Shown here piece after piece: positions 7,233 through 16,703 of a DNA stretch of 64,000 nt. A program made the position numbers and the translations under genes. This stretch comes from Mesorhizobium sp. WSM4904. Lineage in GTDB: Bacteria; Pseudomonadota; Alphaproteobacteria; Rhizobiales; Rhizobiaceae. The stretch's first letter is position 1, and every line of letters begins with the position of its first letter. The notes under the pieces were generated by a model that did not search any database, was not told where the DNA came from, and was given only the letters and a program-made list of their open reading frames with translations. The stretch spans positions 4,163,001 through 4,227,000 of the forward strand of contig NZ_CP121354.1 in the NCBI RefSeq assembly GCF_029674545.1, read 5' to 3'.

Positions 7233-9815
7233 ATGGCCAAGGAAACGCGCGGCGATTTCTATCCGGTACCGATCGTCGACCAAAACACGCGTCCGGGCGC
7301 CGTTGCCAGGCTCATTATCTTCATCGTCGTCTTGACCGGCGCCGCGATCGTCTTCGGGCTCTTCCGCGAACGCCTCGGCGATCCGTTCCTGCTCGGCATG
7401 CTGGGCGTGCTCGCCATGATCGGCGTCGGCTTTCTGTTCGCGACGGCGATCGGCTTCGTGCAGATCGCTCCGCGCTCCACGGGCGACGAGTTGTCGAAGG
7501 CCTTCGTCGATTCGATGTCGCAAGGCCTCCTGGTCACCGACACCAAGGGGCGCGTCATCTACGCCAACCGGGCCTATGCCGACATGACGGGCGCCGCTTC
7601 GGCGACCGACCTCAAGACGGTCGAAGGGCTGCTTTCGGATATCCCCGAGGCCTCGATGACCATCTACCGGCTGGCGTCCGGCCTGCGCGACGGCCAGGCC
7701 GGCGACGGTGAATTCCGGCTCGCGCAGTCGATCAAGCCCGGGGCCGAGCCTGGCGCGCGCTGGTACCGTGCCCGGGCACGCGCCTTCAACGTGCCAGGCC
7801 AGCGGCTGCCGATGCTTGCCTGGCAGATCGCCGACATCTCGCAGGAGCGGGCGGAGCAGGAGCGTTTCTTCCTCGACCTGCAAAAAGCGATAGACCACCT
7901 CGATCACGCGCCGGCCGGTTTCTTCTCGGCCGACCAGGAAGGCCGCGTCACCTATATCAACGCGACGCTTGCCGAATGGCTGGGCATCGACCTTGCCAGC
8001 TTCACCCCCGGCGCCGTGACGCTGCCGGAAATCGTCGCCGGCGACGGCATGGCGCTCGTCCGCTCGGTGAAGGCTGATCCCGGCACTACGCGCAACGCCG
8101 TCATCGACCTCGACCTCACCACAATGAGCGGGCAGGCGCTGCCGGTCCGCTTCATGCATCGCGTTTCGGCGAGCCGCGAGGGGGTGAACGGGCCGACCCG
8201 CACCATCGTGCTCAACCGCACCCAGGGCGAGGACGCCTCCGCCGATCTGCGCGCCTCGGAAGTCCGGTTCACCCGCTTCTTCAACTCGACGCCGATGGCG
8301 ATTGCCGGCGTCGATGCCAGCGGGCGCATCCTGCGCACCAACGCGCCGTTCCTGTCGCTGTTTTCGTCCGTCGTCGACCGCGACGCGGTCGACCGGCGCG
8401 TGCGTTTCGAGAGCGTGGTGCATGAGCGCGATAGGCCGGCCTTCGCCGCCGCCTTCGAAAAGGCGCGGCAGCGTCAGGCCAATATCGAGCCGATCGACTC
8501 GCTGCTGCCCGGCAATGACGAGCGCCACATCCGCTTCTACGTCAACGCAGTCGCCGACGGCGCCGGCGGCGAGGGGGCGGAGGAATCGGCCATCGTCTAC
8601 GCCGTCGAAACCACCGAGCAGAAGGCGCTCGAAGGCCAGATGGCGCAGAGCCAGAAAATGCAGGCGGTCGGCCAGCTTGCCGGCGGCATCGCGCACGACT
8701 TCAACAACGTGCTCACCGCCATCATCATGGCGTCGGACCTTCTGCTCACCAACCACCGTCCGTCGGATCCGTCCTTCCCCGACATCATGAACATCAAGCA
8801 GAACGCCAACCGCGCCGCGTCGCTGGTGAGGCAATTGCTCGCCTTCTCGCGCAAGCAGACGCTGCGGCCGGAAGTGCTCAACCTGACCGATGTGCTCGCC
8901 GATCTCAGAATGCTGCTTGCCCGCCTGGTCGGCAACGACATCCGGCTGAAGATCGACCATGGCCGCGATCTGTGGCCGGTCAAGGTCGACATCGGCCAGT
9001 TCGAGCAGGTGGTGGTCAATCTCGCCGTCAACGCACGCGACGCCATGCCCGCCGGCGGCGATCTTACCGTGCGCACCCGCAACGTCGCGGGCGAGGAGTG
9101 CAAATCCTTCGGCTACCGGGAGCTAACACCGGCCGATTATGTGCTGGTCGAGGTCGAGGACACCGGCAGCGGCATCGCGCCCGACGTGCTGAAGAAGATC
9201 TTCGAGCCGTTCTTCACCACCAAGGAGGTCGGCAAGGGAACCGGCCTTGGCCTCTCGATGGTCTATGGCATCATCAAGCAGACCGGCGGCTTCATCTACT
9301 GCGATTCCGAGGTCGGCAAGGGAACGGTGTTCCGCATCTTCCTGCCGCGCCATGTCGCCGAGGCAAGGAAGGTTGTCGAGGCAGGCGAGATGCAGGCGGC
9401 GGCTTCGGCGCCGGCCAAGCCGGCCGACACCGCCAAAGACCTGTCCGGCTCGGCCACGGTGCTTCTGGTCGAGGACGAGGACGCCGTTCGCATGGGCGGC
9501 GTCAGGGCGCTGACCTCGCGCGGCTACACCGTCCACGAGGCGTCCTCCGGCGTCGAGGCGCTGGAAGTCTTCGAAGCCCTCGGCGGCAAGGTCGACATCG
9601 TCGTCTCCGACGTGGTGATGCCGGAAATGGACGGTCCGACGCTGCTCGGCGAGCTGCGCAAACGGCAGCCGGACATCAAGTTCGTCTTCGTTTCGGGCTA
9701 TGCCGAGGACGCCTTCGCCAAAAACCTGCCGGCCGATGCGCATTTCGGTTTCCTGCCCAAGCCGTTCTCGCTCAAGCAACTGGCGACGATCGTCAAGGAC
9801 GTGCTGGAATCCTAA
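7233..9815 (+). CDS. cckA: cell-cycle hybrid sensor histidine kinase CckA
   Basis: An 860-residue hybrid kinase. Two N-terminal transmembrane helices (residues about 20-75) are followed by PAS domains, one starting near [19 protein letters not shown]. Then come a HisKA domain with phospho-acceptor His488 in [14 protein letters not shown], a HATPase_c domain (N box [11 protein letters not shown], then [12 protein letters not shown] and [14 protein letters not shown]) and a C-terminal receiver with phospho-Asp793 ([12 protein letters not shown]). This is the CckA layout. CckA feeds phosphate through ChpT to CtrA and CpdR in alphaproteobacteria. The ATG at 7233 has a GGGGGC site; the open frame upstream has only a TTG. 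fliO is divergent. Confidence 0.95.
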   Translation: MAKETRGDFYPVPIVDQNTRPGAVARLIIFIVVLTGAAIVFGLFRERLGDPFLLGMLGVLAMIGVGFLFATAIGFVQIAPRSTGDELSKAFVDSMSQGLLVTDTKGRVIYANRAYADMTGAASATDLKTVEGLLSDIPEASMTIYRLASGLRDGQAGDGEFRLAQSIKPGAEPGARWYRARARAFNVPGQRLPMLAWQIADISQERAEQERFFLDLQKAIDHLDHAPAGFFSADQEGRVTYINATLAEWLGIDLASFTPGAVTLPEIVAGDGMALVRSVKADPGTTRNAVIDLDLTTMSGQALPVRFMHRVSASREGVNGPTRTIVLNRTQGEDASADLRASEVRFTRFFNSTPMAIAGVDASGRILRTNAPFLSLFSSVVDRDAVDRRVRFESVVHERDRPAFAAAFEKARQRQANIEPIDSLLPGNDERHIRFYVNAVADGAGGEGAEESAIVYAVETTEQKALEGQMAQSQKMQAVGQLAGGIAHDFNNVLTAIIMASDLLLTNHRPSDPSFPDIMNIKQNANRAASLVRQLLAFSRKQTLRPEVLNLTDVLADLRMLLARLVGNDIRLKIDHGRDLWPVKVDIGQFEQVVVNLAVNARDAMPAGGDLTVRTRNVAGEECKSFGYRELTPADYVLVEVEDTGSGIAPDVLKKIFEPFFTTKEVGKGTGLGLSMVYGIIKQTGGFIYCDSEVGKGTVFRIFLPRHVAEARKVVEAGEMQAAASAPAKPADTAKDLSGSATVLLVEDEDAVRMGGVRALTSRGYTVHEASSGVEALEVFEALGGKVDIVVSDVVMPEMDGPTLLGELRKRQPDIKFVFVSGYAEDAFAKNLPADAHFGFLPKPFSLKQLATIVKDVLES

Positions 9816-9893
9816 AACAGCTACCGCTTGCACATTGCGGCGACCCTGTCATGATGGTTAACGGGATGGATCCCATCATGGGGGTGATAAAGC

Positions 9894-10601
9894 GTGACGC
9901 CGCACATCGAGGCGGGCCGGGGAGATTATGCCGAAACGGTGCTGTTGCCGGGCGACCCCGAGCGCGCGCAGTGGATGGCGGAAACTTTTCTCGAAAGCCC
10001 GCGCTGCGTCAATCGCCGTCGAGGTGCTCTTGGCTTCACCGGCCGATTCCGCGGCAAGCCGGTCAGCATCCAGGCAACCGGCATCGGCGTCTCGTCCTTC
10101 CTGATCTATGCCTATGAACTGCTCGATTTCCACGGCGTGAAGACGCTGATCCGCACCGGCACATGCGGCGCCCTGTCCGAGAACGTTCCGCTGCGCGGGG
10201 TGGTCATTTCCAGTGCCGTACGCGCCGAGGGCGCGATGAGCGGGCAAGTGTTCGGACTTTACCGGCCGGCGGGGCCGGATGAGGCGCTCCATGAGCTGGC
10301 GCTGCAGCGGGCCGCCGACCTCGGCATCGCGTGCAGCGCCGGCCTGACTGTCTGCAGCGACATATTCCATCACCCCGACGGCCGCGCCCGGTTTGACGAG
10401 CCCAGGGCGCTCGGGGCACTGGCGGTCGACATGGAAACCAGCGCGCTCTACCGCATCTCGGCGCAGTTCGGCGCGCGCGCGCTGTCGCTGCTGACCGTGG
10501 TCGACCACGTCGCCACGGACGAGCAGACCGATTATTCCGAGCGCCAGGCGCTGTTCACCGACATGACCCGTCTCGCGCTGGAAGTCGCCGCGGCAAGCTA
10601 G
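9894..10601 (+). CDS. deoD: purine nucleoside phosphorylase, DeoD type
   Basis: A 235-residue hexameric-type PNP, which cleaves purine (deoxy)nucleosides with phosphate in salvage. Recognisable are the N-terminal His (TPHIEAG), the phosphate-binding GDPERA, the RTGTCGA segment, VDMETSALY (ribose binding) and VDHVATDEQT with the catalytic Asp. The GTG at 9894 is preceded by GGGGGTGA at a usable distance and gives the family N-terminus. It is 78 bases after cckA on the same strand. A dispersed repeat starts at its stop codon. Slight departures from the E. coli active site (Thr for Ser in the phosphate loop) should not abolish activity. Confidence 0.9.
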   Translation: MTPHIEAGRGDYAETVLLPGDPERAQWMAETFLESPRCVNRRRGALGFTGRFRGKPVSIQATGIGVSSFLIYAYELLDFHGVKTLIRTGTCGALSENVPLRGVVISSAVRAEGAMSGQVFGLYRPAGPDEALHELALQRAADLGIACSAGLTVCSDIFHHPDGRARFDEPRALGALAVDMETSALYRISAQFGARALSLLTVVDHVATDEQTDYSERQALFTDMTRLALEVAAAS

Positions 10602-10702
10602 AGCAGTTCATCGTTTCACGGGAACGCTGAACTGCTCTAGCTGTCTTCGTTTACGCAGTTCCGGACGGAAAACCGTTACACACTTTCCTGGAATTGCTCT
10701 TA
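10601..10702 (+). repeat. dispersed intergenic palindromic repeat, family A copy 1
   Basis: A two-hairpin unit. The first half is a palindrome (GAGCAGTTC ... GAACTGCTC). The second runs from GCAGTTCCGGACGG to CCTGGAATTGCTC, whose ends are also inverted. It fills the gap between the deoD stop and the convergent stop of the ribbon-helix-helix gene. Further copies lie at 23119, 23220, 25153, 30623, 34041, 37188, 41245, 53118 and 53211. Confidence 0.88.
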
Positions 10703-11005
10703 GGCGGCTTCGCGCTTGAGCGCTGCCTGCTCCTGCGTCGTTGGCCGGTGACCGCGCAGATAGAGCGCGCAGGTGGTGCGCAGCATCGAAGCGAAGTTCG
10801 GGATCTGACCGTTGATCTCGATCGCCTCGTCATAGAGCGTCGAGATGAATTTGGGTGTCGTCAGACCCTGGCTCTCGGCGATCTCGTCGAGGAGTGCCCA
10901 GAATGTCGCCTCAAGCTGGATGCTGGTCGAATGCCCGTCTATGCGGATCGACCGATTGATCTGCCGGTAGCCTTCCGGATCTTGTCCGGCAAAGACTCTG
11001 CACAT
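10700..11005 (-). CDS. ribbon-helix-helix domain protein (RHH_4 type)
   Basis: A 101-residue protein. The central segment NRSIRIDGHSTSIQLEATFWALLDEIAESQG is a ribbon strand followed by two helices, as in the arylsulfate-sulfotransferase-like RHH_4 domain common in rhizobia. The tail ends in a basic helix. It is probably a small DNA-binding regulator, though RHH_4 proteins are poorly characterised. The ATG at 11005 has a strong GGGAGGT site five bases upstream. It stands alone and is convergent with deoD, its stop codon lying in the family A repeat. Confidence 0.82.
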   Translation of the reverse strand: MCRVFAGQDPEGYRQINRSIRIDGHSTSIQLEATFWALLDEIAESQGLTTPKFISTLYDEAIEINGQIPNFASMLRTTCALYLRGHRPTTQEQAALKREAA

Positions 11006-11275
11006 CGTTACCTCCCGTTCTTGTTGGTCTTGGGCGCCGATTGATCGGTTGGGCGCCTTTTGAACACTGCCTGCGCTTCCATTTTCGGCCTGACGGCCGG
11101 TTACGGCAATCAGACTTTGGTCCTCAAAGTGCGTCGCGCCGCACTTTGGTCGCCCTGCAAAACTGGCGCGACACTAGCCGTTTTCCATGCGCATGCGTGG
11201 TAATCGGCTGCCACCACCTTTTTTCGCCGGCGCGCATAATCTGCTTCGAAAGCACCAAAAGCTGCGGAGTCCGAT

Positions 11276-11671
11276 TTGGCGAAGGCGATTCATACCATGA
11301 TCCGGGTTCTCGACGAGGCCCGGTCCGTCGATTTCTACAACAAGGCCTTCGGCCTCGATGTCGCGCAGCGGCTCGATTTCGAGACTTTCACGCTCGTCTA
11401 TCTCAGCAATGCCGATACTCCGTTCGAGGTCGAGCTGACCGTGAACAAGGGTCGCACGGAGCCTTACACGCTTGGCGACGGCTACGGCCACCTTGCCGTG
11501 TCCGTCATCGATCTCGACAGCGAGCACGATCGGCTCGGCGCTCTCGGACTCAATCCGAAGAAGATCGTGGAATTCAACCGCGACGGAGCGCTCATCGCCC
11601 GCTTTTTCTTCATCGAGGATCCCGACGGCTACAAGATCGAGGTCCTGCAGCGGGGAGGGCGCTTCCAATAG
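11276..11671 (+). CDS. glyoxalase I-like VOC family protein
   Basis: A 131-residue vicinal-oxygen-chelate protein close to lactoylglutathione lyase, which isomerises the glutathione-methylglyoxal hemithioacetal. Two beta-alpha-beta-beta-beta modules are visible. The four metal ligands expected for GloA are present: His in IHTMIRVLD, Glu in FEVELTVN, His in GYGHLAVSV and Glu in YKIEVLQ. The TTG at 11276 has GCGGAG seven bases upstream and keeps the first metal-binding His; the ATG at 11297 would lose it. The Tat-exported dehydrogenase subunit follows 78 bases downstream. The substrate is inferred from the ligand set. Confidence 0.85.
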   Translation: MAKAIHTMIRVLDEARSVDFYNKAFGLDVAQRLDFETFTLVYLSNADTPFEVELTVNKGRTEPYTLGDGYGHLAVSVIDLDSEHDRLGALGLNPKKIVEFNRDGALIARFFFIEDPDGYKIEVLQRGGRFQ

Positions 11672-11749
11672 GGGACAAATGCCGCGCGGGCCGGCGCGGC
11701 GCCAGCAACGGCACCCGTTGGGGTACGAACAGCAAGCAGGGAGGAAATT

Positions 11750-12295
11750 ATGGTCACGATCTATGAGAGGAAGCCCCATGAGAGGAAGCCTGGTCTTTCG
11801 CGGCGCGAGCTCCTCAAACGCGGCGGCGCAGGCGCGCTGCTCGTCATTTCCGGCAGCGCCGTCATCAGCCCCGAATATGCGTGGGGCTTGGAAGCCACGT
11901 CGCTGAAGCCAGAGACGATGGCGACGCTGATCCAGGTGGCGCGCGACATCTACCCGCACGACCAGGTCCCGGACAAATACTACGCCATCGCCGTCAAGGG
12001 TCATGACGAGACGGCCGCCAAGGATCCGGCTCACAAGGAACTGATCGAGATGGGCATCGCCGATCTCGACAAGAAGGCCGGCAGCGGCGGCTATCGCGGG
12101 CTCGGCTGGGAAGAAGAGCGGGTCGCGCTGCTGAAGGAGATCGAGAAGACGCCCTTCTTCCAGGCGGTGCGCGGCGGCCTCGTCGTCAGCCTCTACAACC
12201 AGAAGGAAGTGTGGCCGATCTTCGGCTACGAGGGCGAGTCCTATTCCAAGGGCGGCTACATCGCGCGCGGCTTCAACGACATCGAGTGGCTCTGA
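11750..12295 (+). CDS. Tat-exported small subunit of a GMC-type dehydrogenase (gluconate 2-dehydrogenase subunit 3-like)
   Basis: A 181-residue protein with a twin-arginine signal (SRRELLKRGG at about residues 18-27, then the hydrophobic AGALLVISGSAVI). The mature part resembles subunit 3 of membrane-bound gluconate/sorbitol dehydrogenases: LKPETMATLIQVARDIYPHD near its start and GFNDIEWL at the C-terminus. Such subunits travel through Tat together with the FAD subunit encoded next (48 bases downstream), which lacks its own signal. No cytochrome c subunit gene follows. The start has a GGAGG site. The pair is a probable periplasmic alcohol or sugar dehydrogenase of unknown substrate. Confidence 0.82.
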   Translation: MVTIYERKPHERKPGLSRRELLKRGGAGALLVISGSAVISPEYAWGLEATSLKPETMATLIQVARDIYPHDQVPDKYYAIAVKGHDETAAKDPAHKELIEMGIADLDKKAGSGGYRGLGWEEERVALLKEIEKTPFFQAVRGGLVVSLYNQKEVWPIFGYEGESYSKGGYIARGFNDIEWL

Positions 12296-12343
12296 GCCAT
12301 TCTGTTCTTGAACCGCTTTTGACCGATTTCATGGGAGGAAACC

Positions 12344-13915
12344 ATGGCAGCACAATTTGATCTCAAGAACGATGGCGTGGTCGTCATCATCGGCTCGGGC
12401 GCCGGCGGCGGCACGCTCGGCAACGAACTCGCCCAGAAGGGCATCGACGTCGTGATCCTCGAGGCGGGCGCCCGCCACGAATACGAGGACTTCATCAACG
12501 ACGAGTGGGATTCGTTCACCCAGCTCGCCTGGAAGGACAAGCGCACCACGTCCGGCGACTGGCGCGTGGCAAAGGATTTCCCGAACCTGCCGGCCTGGAT
12601 CGTCAAGTCGGTCGGCGGTTCGACCACGCATTGGGCGGGCGCGTCGCTGCGCTTCCAGGAGCATGAGTTCAAGACGCTTTCGACCTACGGCAAGGTGAAA
12701 GGCGCGAACCTGCTCGACTGGCCGGTGACGCTCGCCGAAATGGAGCCCTATTACGCCAAGGCCGAGGCCAAGATGGGCGTGACCGGAACCAACAACTGGC
12801 CGCGGCTGCCGGGCAACAACAACTTCAAGGTGCTCAAAGCCGGCGCCGACAAGCTCGGCTACAAGGAATGCCACACCGGCAACATGGCCATCAATTCGGT
12901 GCAGCGCGACGATCGCAACTCCTGCCAGCAGACGGGCTTCTGCTTCCAGGGCTGCAAGTGGGGCGCAAAATGGTCGACGCTCTATACCGAGATCCCGAAG
13001 GGCGAGGCGACCGGCCATCTCGAGGTGCGGCCGAACTCCATGGCGATCAAGATCAACCATGACGCCTCGGGCAGGGTGACGGGCGTCGTCTATGCCGACA
13101 AGGACGGCAAGCTGCAGGAGCAGAAGGCCCGCATCGTCGCTGTTGCCGGCAATTCCATCGAAAGCCCGCGGCTGCTGCTCAACTCCGAATCGAGCAAGTT
13201 CCCGCACGGGCTTGCCAATTCATCGGGGCAGGTCGGCAAGAACTACATGCGCCACACCACGGGCTCGGTCTATGCCGTCTTCGACAAGCCGGTGCACATG
13301 TATCGCGGCACCACCATGGCCGGCATCATCCGCGACGAGGCGCGCCACGATCCGTCGCGCGGCTTCGTCGGCGGCTACGAGATGGAGACGCTGTCGCTCG
13401 GCCTGCCGTTCATGGCGGCCTTCCTCAATCCGGGCGGCTGGGGCCGCTCCTTCACCACGGCGCTCGACCATTATGACCATATGGCCGGCTTGTGGATCGT
13501 CGGCGAGGACATGCCGCGCGAGGAGAACCGCATCACGCTGCACAAAAACGAAAAGGACGAGCACGGCATGCCGATCGCCGATGTCCATTTCGACGACCAT
13601 CCCAACGACACGGCGATGCGCGACCATGCCTACAAGCAGGGTCAGTCGCTCTACGCCGCGGTCGGCGCGACAAGGACCTTCCCGACGCCGCCCTACCCCT
13701 CGACCCACAATCTCGGCACCAACCGGATGAGCGAGAAGGCGGCCGACGGCGTCGTCAACAAGCATGGCCAGACGCACGACATCAAGAACCTGTTCGTCTC
13801 GGATGGCAGCCAGTTCACCACGGGAGGCGCCGAAAATCCGACGCTGACCATCGTGTCGCTGGCGATCCGCCAGGCCGACTATATCGCCGCCCAGATGTCG
13901 GCGAAGAGCATCTAG
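12344..13915 (+). CDS. GMC family oxidoreductase, FAD subunit
   Basis: A 523-residue flavoprotein. The Rossmann dinucleotide motif (VVIIGSGAGGGTLGNELA) is followed by an acidic strand end (VVILEAG), the GMC signature region (KSVGGSTTHWAGASLR) and the C-terminal block with catalytic His/Asn character (STHNLGTNRMSE and GAENPTLTIVSLAIRQADYI). It has no signal peptide, so export as a complex with the preceding Tat protein is likely. GGGAGG lies before the ATG. Related enzymes oxidise gluconate, sorbitol, fructose or alcohols, feeding electrons to the respiratory chain. A terminator at 13938 ends the operon. Confidence 0.9.
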   Translation: MAAQFDLKNDGVVVIIGSGAGGGTLGNELAQKGIDVVILEAGARHEYEDFINDEWDSFTQLAWKDKRTTSGDWRVAKDFPNLPAWIVKSVGGSTTHWAGASLRFQEHEFKTLSTYGKVKGANLLDWPVTLAEMEPYYAKAEAKMGVTGTNNWPRLPGNNNFKVLKAGADKLGYKECHTGNMAINSVQRDDRNSCQQTGFCFQGCKWGAKWSTLYTEIPKGEATGHLEVRPNSMAIKINHDASGRVTGVVYADKDGKLQEQKARIVAVAGNSIESPRLLLNSESSKFPHGLANSSGQVGKNYMRHTTGSVYAVFDKPVHMYRGTTMAGIIRDEARHDPSRGFVGGYEMETLSLGLPFMAAFLNPGGWGRSFTTALDHYDHMAGLWIVGEDMPREENRITLHKNEKDEHGMPIADVHFDDHPNDTAMRDHAYKQGQSLYAAVGATRTFPTPPYPSTHNLGTNRMSEKAADGVVNKHGQTHDIKNLFVSDGSQFTTGGAENPTLTIVSLAIRQADYIAAQMSAKSI

Positions 13916-13937
13916 TACTGCCTCCCGACTGCCTGCT

Positions 13938-13972
13938 GGCGCGGGACCCGACCGGGTTCCGCGCCCTTTTTT
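13938..13972 (+). terminator. terminator after the GMC operon
   Basis: GGCGCGG pairs with CCGCGCC, with an inner CCC/GGG pairing, followed by CTTTTTT. It sits 23 bases after the GMC stop and faces the convergent phoX-like gene. Confidence 0.88.
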
Positions 13973-13990
13973 GTCAAACGCTCGACCGGT

Positions 13991-15904
13991 TTACGCGCCG
14001 ACCGGCTGGCCATCCTTGCGGCGGATGGCGATCACGGATGGCCGCGGCGGTTGGCCGTCCTTGAAGTCGGGCCACAGCGATTGTGCCTTGTCGAGCGTTT
14101 CGGCATCCTCGGACGGATGCTGGACGGACAGGAACAGCGTCGTGCCGTCGGGCGTGAAGCAGGGTCCGGTCGCCTCCGCGCCATGCGGGCAGGTGAAGAG
14201 CAGTTTTGGCAGGCCGCGCGCCGCGCCCTCGGTGTCGACGCCATAGACGCCGTCCGGAAGGTCGAAGTCGTTGGCGCCGTCCGTTGCCACCCACAGCCGG
14301 CCGGCCGGGTCGAAGGTGATGTTGTCGGGGCAGACGAACCAGCCATTGTCGGACGTGTCCGGATGGAAGGTGGCGCCGACCTTGGCGTCCTTGGGATTGC
14401 CGCAGAGCACGAACAGGTCCCAGGCATATTTGTCGGCGGCGTGATCGGCGTCTGCGCCGCGGCCGCCGGGCGGAATCAGCTCGACGATGTGGCCCCACAG
14501 GTTCTCCGGCCGCGTGTTGGCCGGATTGATCTTGGATTCGTCGCGCTTCTTGTTCTTGGTCATGACGGCGTAGACGCGGCCGGTGACCGGATTGGTCTCG
14601 ATGTCCTCGGGCCGGTCCATCGGCGTCGCGCCGACCGCGTCGGCGGCAAGGCGGGTCTTGAGAAGCACTTCGGCCTGGTCGGCAAAGCCGTTCTCTGCGG
14701 TGAGCTTGCCTTGCCCGTGAACCAGCGGCAGCCAGCTCATCGAGCCGTCGGCATCGAAATGCGCCGCCGAAAGCACGCCATCGTCGAGGAGATCCCTGCC
14801 GGAAGCGGGATTGGCAGGGTCGTAGGGCTTGGCGGAGACGAAGCGGTACATGTACTCGAAATAGTCGTCATCACCCATGTAGACGACGATACGGCCATCC
14901 TTGTTGTGCACGACGGTGGAGGCCTCGTGCGACATGCGGCCGAGCGCGGTGCGTTTCACCGGCTTCGACTGCGGATCATAGGGGTCGATCTCGACAACCC
15001 AGTCGAAGCGGTTCGGCTCGTTCGGCTCTTTGTCGATGTCGAAGCGGTCGTGGAACCGGCCGCGGCCGTAGATGTCGGAGCCGTCAAAGCCGTAGCGGTC
15101 GAGTATGTCGGCGGTCGGCGCCTTCTTCGGGTTGCCGCCGAAGAGATCGGAAACGCCTTCCTCGCAGGTCAGAACCGTGCCCCAGGGCGTGACGCCGCCG
15201 CTGCAATTGTAGCTGGTGCCGAGTACCTTGCTACCGGTCGCGTCGGCCGAAGTCCGCATCAGCGCATGGCCGGCGACGGGACCGGAGACTGCCATCTCGG
15301 TGTTGGCGGTAATGCGGCGGTTGAGCGGACTATCCTCGACGGTCTGCCACTTGCCGTCCTTCAGCATTACCTCGACGATCGAATGGCCCATGGCCACGAG
15401 GCCGAGGTCGACCTGTTCCTTCGTCATCGCCTTGCCGGCACCGTCCTCGGTCATGCCGGGGAACATGACGTTCGGCGAGATGTACTCGTTGTTGACGCAG
15501 AGCAGGCCGTGGTCGGAATTCACCGAACCCTTGGGCAGCGGCATGAAGGCGATGTAATCGCAATTGTAGCCGAAGCGCTTCTCCTGCTCTTCCGCCGCGA
15601 CCTTGTTGCCGTCGAATTCGCCCAGGCCGGCCGCGAGCGGGTCGCCCCAGCGCGCGACGATGGTCGTCTCATAGCCTTCGGCGGCGGCGTGGTTCTTGTC
15701 GTAGACCCGCTTCAGCTCCGGAAAGCCGAGCGTGGAAAGGGCGGCAGCGGCATGTGTTTCGCCGGCAAACAAGGAGCCGACGAAGCTGCCGCCGGCAACC
15801 AGCGCGCTGGAGGCAAGGCCGCCTCTCAGCAGCTCGCGGCGCGAGACGCGCGCTGCAATGACGTCGCGAATGACAGGGGAGGGTGAAGACGGAGAGTTGG
15901 CCAT
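13991..15904 (-). CDS. PhoX-family phosphatase (DUF839), Tat-exported
   Basis: A 637-residue protein of the PhoX/DUF839 family, Ca2+/Fe3+-dependent alkaline phosphatases. A twin-arginine signal (VSRRELLRGG, then SSALVAGGSFVGSLFAG) lies at residues about 20-50. Family stretches include GYNCDYIAFMPLP, LLCVNNEYISPNVMFPG, WGTVLTCEEGVSDLFGG, GRMSHEASTVV, VVYMGDDDYFEYMYRF and NRFDWVVEIDPYDPQS. The ATG at 15904 gives a normal Tat signal; the open frame extends to 15976 without a comparable start. It should act in the periplasm, releasing phosphate from organophosphates. No Pho box was evident by eye upstream. Confidence 0.88.
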   Translation of the reverse strand: MANSPSSPSPVIRDVIAARVSRRELLRGGLASSALVAGGSFVGSLFAGETHAAAALSTLGFPELKRVYDKNHAAAEGYETTIVARWGDPLAAGLGEFDGNKVAAEEQEKRFGYNCDYIAFMPLPKGSVNSDHGLLCVNNEYISPNVMFPGMTEDGAGKAMTKEQVDLGLVAMGHSIVEVMLKDGKWQTVEDSPLNRRITANTEMAVSGPVAGHALMRTSADATGSKVLGTSYNCSGGVTPWGTVLTCEEGVSDLFGGNPKKAPTADILDRYGFDGSDIYGRGRFHDRFDIDKEPNEPNRFDWVVEIDPYDPQSKPVKRTALGRMSHEASTVVHNKDGRIVVYMGDDDYFEYMYRFVSAKPYDPANPASGRDLLDDGVLSAAHFDADGSMSWLPLVHGQGKLTAENGFADQAEVLLKTRLAADAVGATPMDRPEDIETNPVTGRVYAVMTKNKKRDESKINPANTRPENLWGHIVELIPPGGRGADADHAADKYAWDLFVLCGNPKDAKVGATFHPDTSDNGWFVCPDNITFDPAGRLWVATDGANDFDLPDGVYGVDTEGAARGLPKLLFTCPHGAEATGPCFTPDGTTLFLSVQHPSEDAETLDKAQSLWPDFKDGQPPRPSVIAIRRKDGQPVGA

Positions 15905-16010
15905 CGTGTCTGCCTCTCGGAGTGGATGTTGACGACACGCGCTGCCTAGGCCGCTTCGGCAACATCCGGATGACACGAGAGGCGGAACGCGGACGGCAGG
16001 GACGCCGCTG

Positions 16011-16397
16011 CTATCTCCTGGTGCAGGTCGAGGCGGTGAAAGCGCCGTCCTGCTGCTTCATGATGATGTCGAAGGAGGGGGCGTTCGGATCGTCCAGCGT
16101 GGCCTGCGTCAGCGAGATAGAGTTACCGCCGCTGGTATAGCCGCCGAGCGGACCGAGCCAGCTGATCTCGCCATTGGCGTCCATCTGGTAGTTGTAGGTT
16201 CCCGAGGTGCCGAAGGTCACGGGGCCGCTATAGACATTGCCCTTGATGGTGATGTCGCCAAGGTTGAGGAACAGGCCGAGCAGATAGACCTCGCAGTGAT
16301 AGACGCCGTCCGGCAGCTTGCCTTCGGCGAAGTCGGCATGGGCGCTGCCGGCGGCGGATATCAAAAGCAGGAAACTCAGGAAAAAGCGGAAGGCCAT
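16011..16397 (-). CDS. small secreted protein of unknown function
   Basis: A 128-residue protein with a clear Sec signal peptide (MAFRFFLSFLLLISAAGSAHA, cleavage after AHA). The mature domain is glycine- and beta-rich, with two cysteines (YHCEVYLLG near the start and ASTCTRR at the end) that could form a disulfide. I recognise no named family. It is co-oriented with the phoX-like gene 106 bases downstream, and its upstream side is the divergent region shared with the urt operon. Translation looks genuine: signal peptide, normal codon choice and a clear ATG. Confidence 0.72.
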   Translation of the reverse strand: MAFRFFLSFLLLISAAGSAHADFAEGKLPDGVYHCEVYLLGLFLNLGDITIKGNVYSGPVTFGTSGTYNYQMDANGEISWLGPLGGYTSGGNSISLTQATLDDPNAPSFDIIMKQQDGAFTASTCTRR

Positions 16398-16642
16398 GAC
16401 GTCGCTCGGTTGCGCGGCGACCTTGCCCCATTTTGCCGGCGCCCCGCAACAGGCGCGGGCCTGGTTTGCATCCGGTCAGATTAAAGTTTAGGCATTTTTA
16501 TCATTTGGGCAAAATCTAGGCAGCATTGCGTAAACTTTTCTCAACCTTCGCGCGCTGCAGGAAACGCGAAAGTTCGACGGCTACAAGATAACCGGCTGTA
16601 AACGCTTCGCTATCTCACTATTTGCCACCGCGCTTCCGCGTC

Positions 16643-16658
16643 TGGCACGTCGCTTGCA
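16643..16658 (+). promoter_or_regulatory. sigma-54 (RpoN) promoter of the urt operon
   Basis: TGGCAC-N5-TTGCA matches the -24/-12 consensus (TGGCACN5TTGCW) at every position. It lies 45 bases before the urtA ATG, so transcription would start near 16670. Sigma-54 control with NtrC is the expected nitrogen-limitation switch for urea uptake. I could not point to a convincing NtrC site upstream by eye. Confidence 0.85.
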
Positions 16659-16703
16659 ACGAAATGTGGCGATGCAAAAACAACCAGCGTGGGAGCGTGG
16701 AAC

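Noticed and set aside
7164..8960. 598-codon open frame on the minus strand
   Set aside because: Antisense to cckA; low-complexity translation.
14051..15886. Long open frame (611 codons) on the + strand
   Set aside because: Antisense shadow of the phoX-like gene; the translation is Arg/Val/Gly-rich without domains, whereas the minus frame has a Tat signal and family motifs.
16447..16640. NtrC binding site upstream of the urtA sigma-54 promoter
   Set aside because: No stretch close to the TGCAC-N6-GTGCA type consensus was found by eye.
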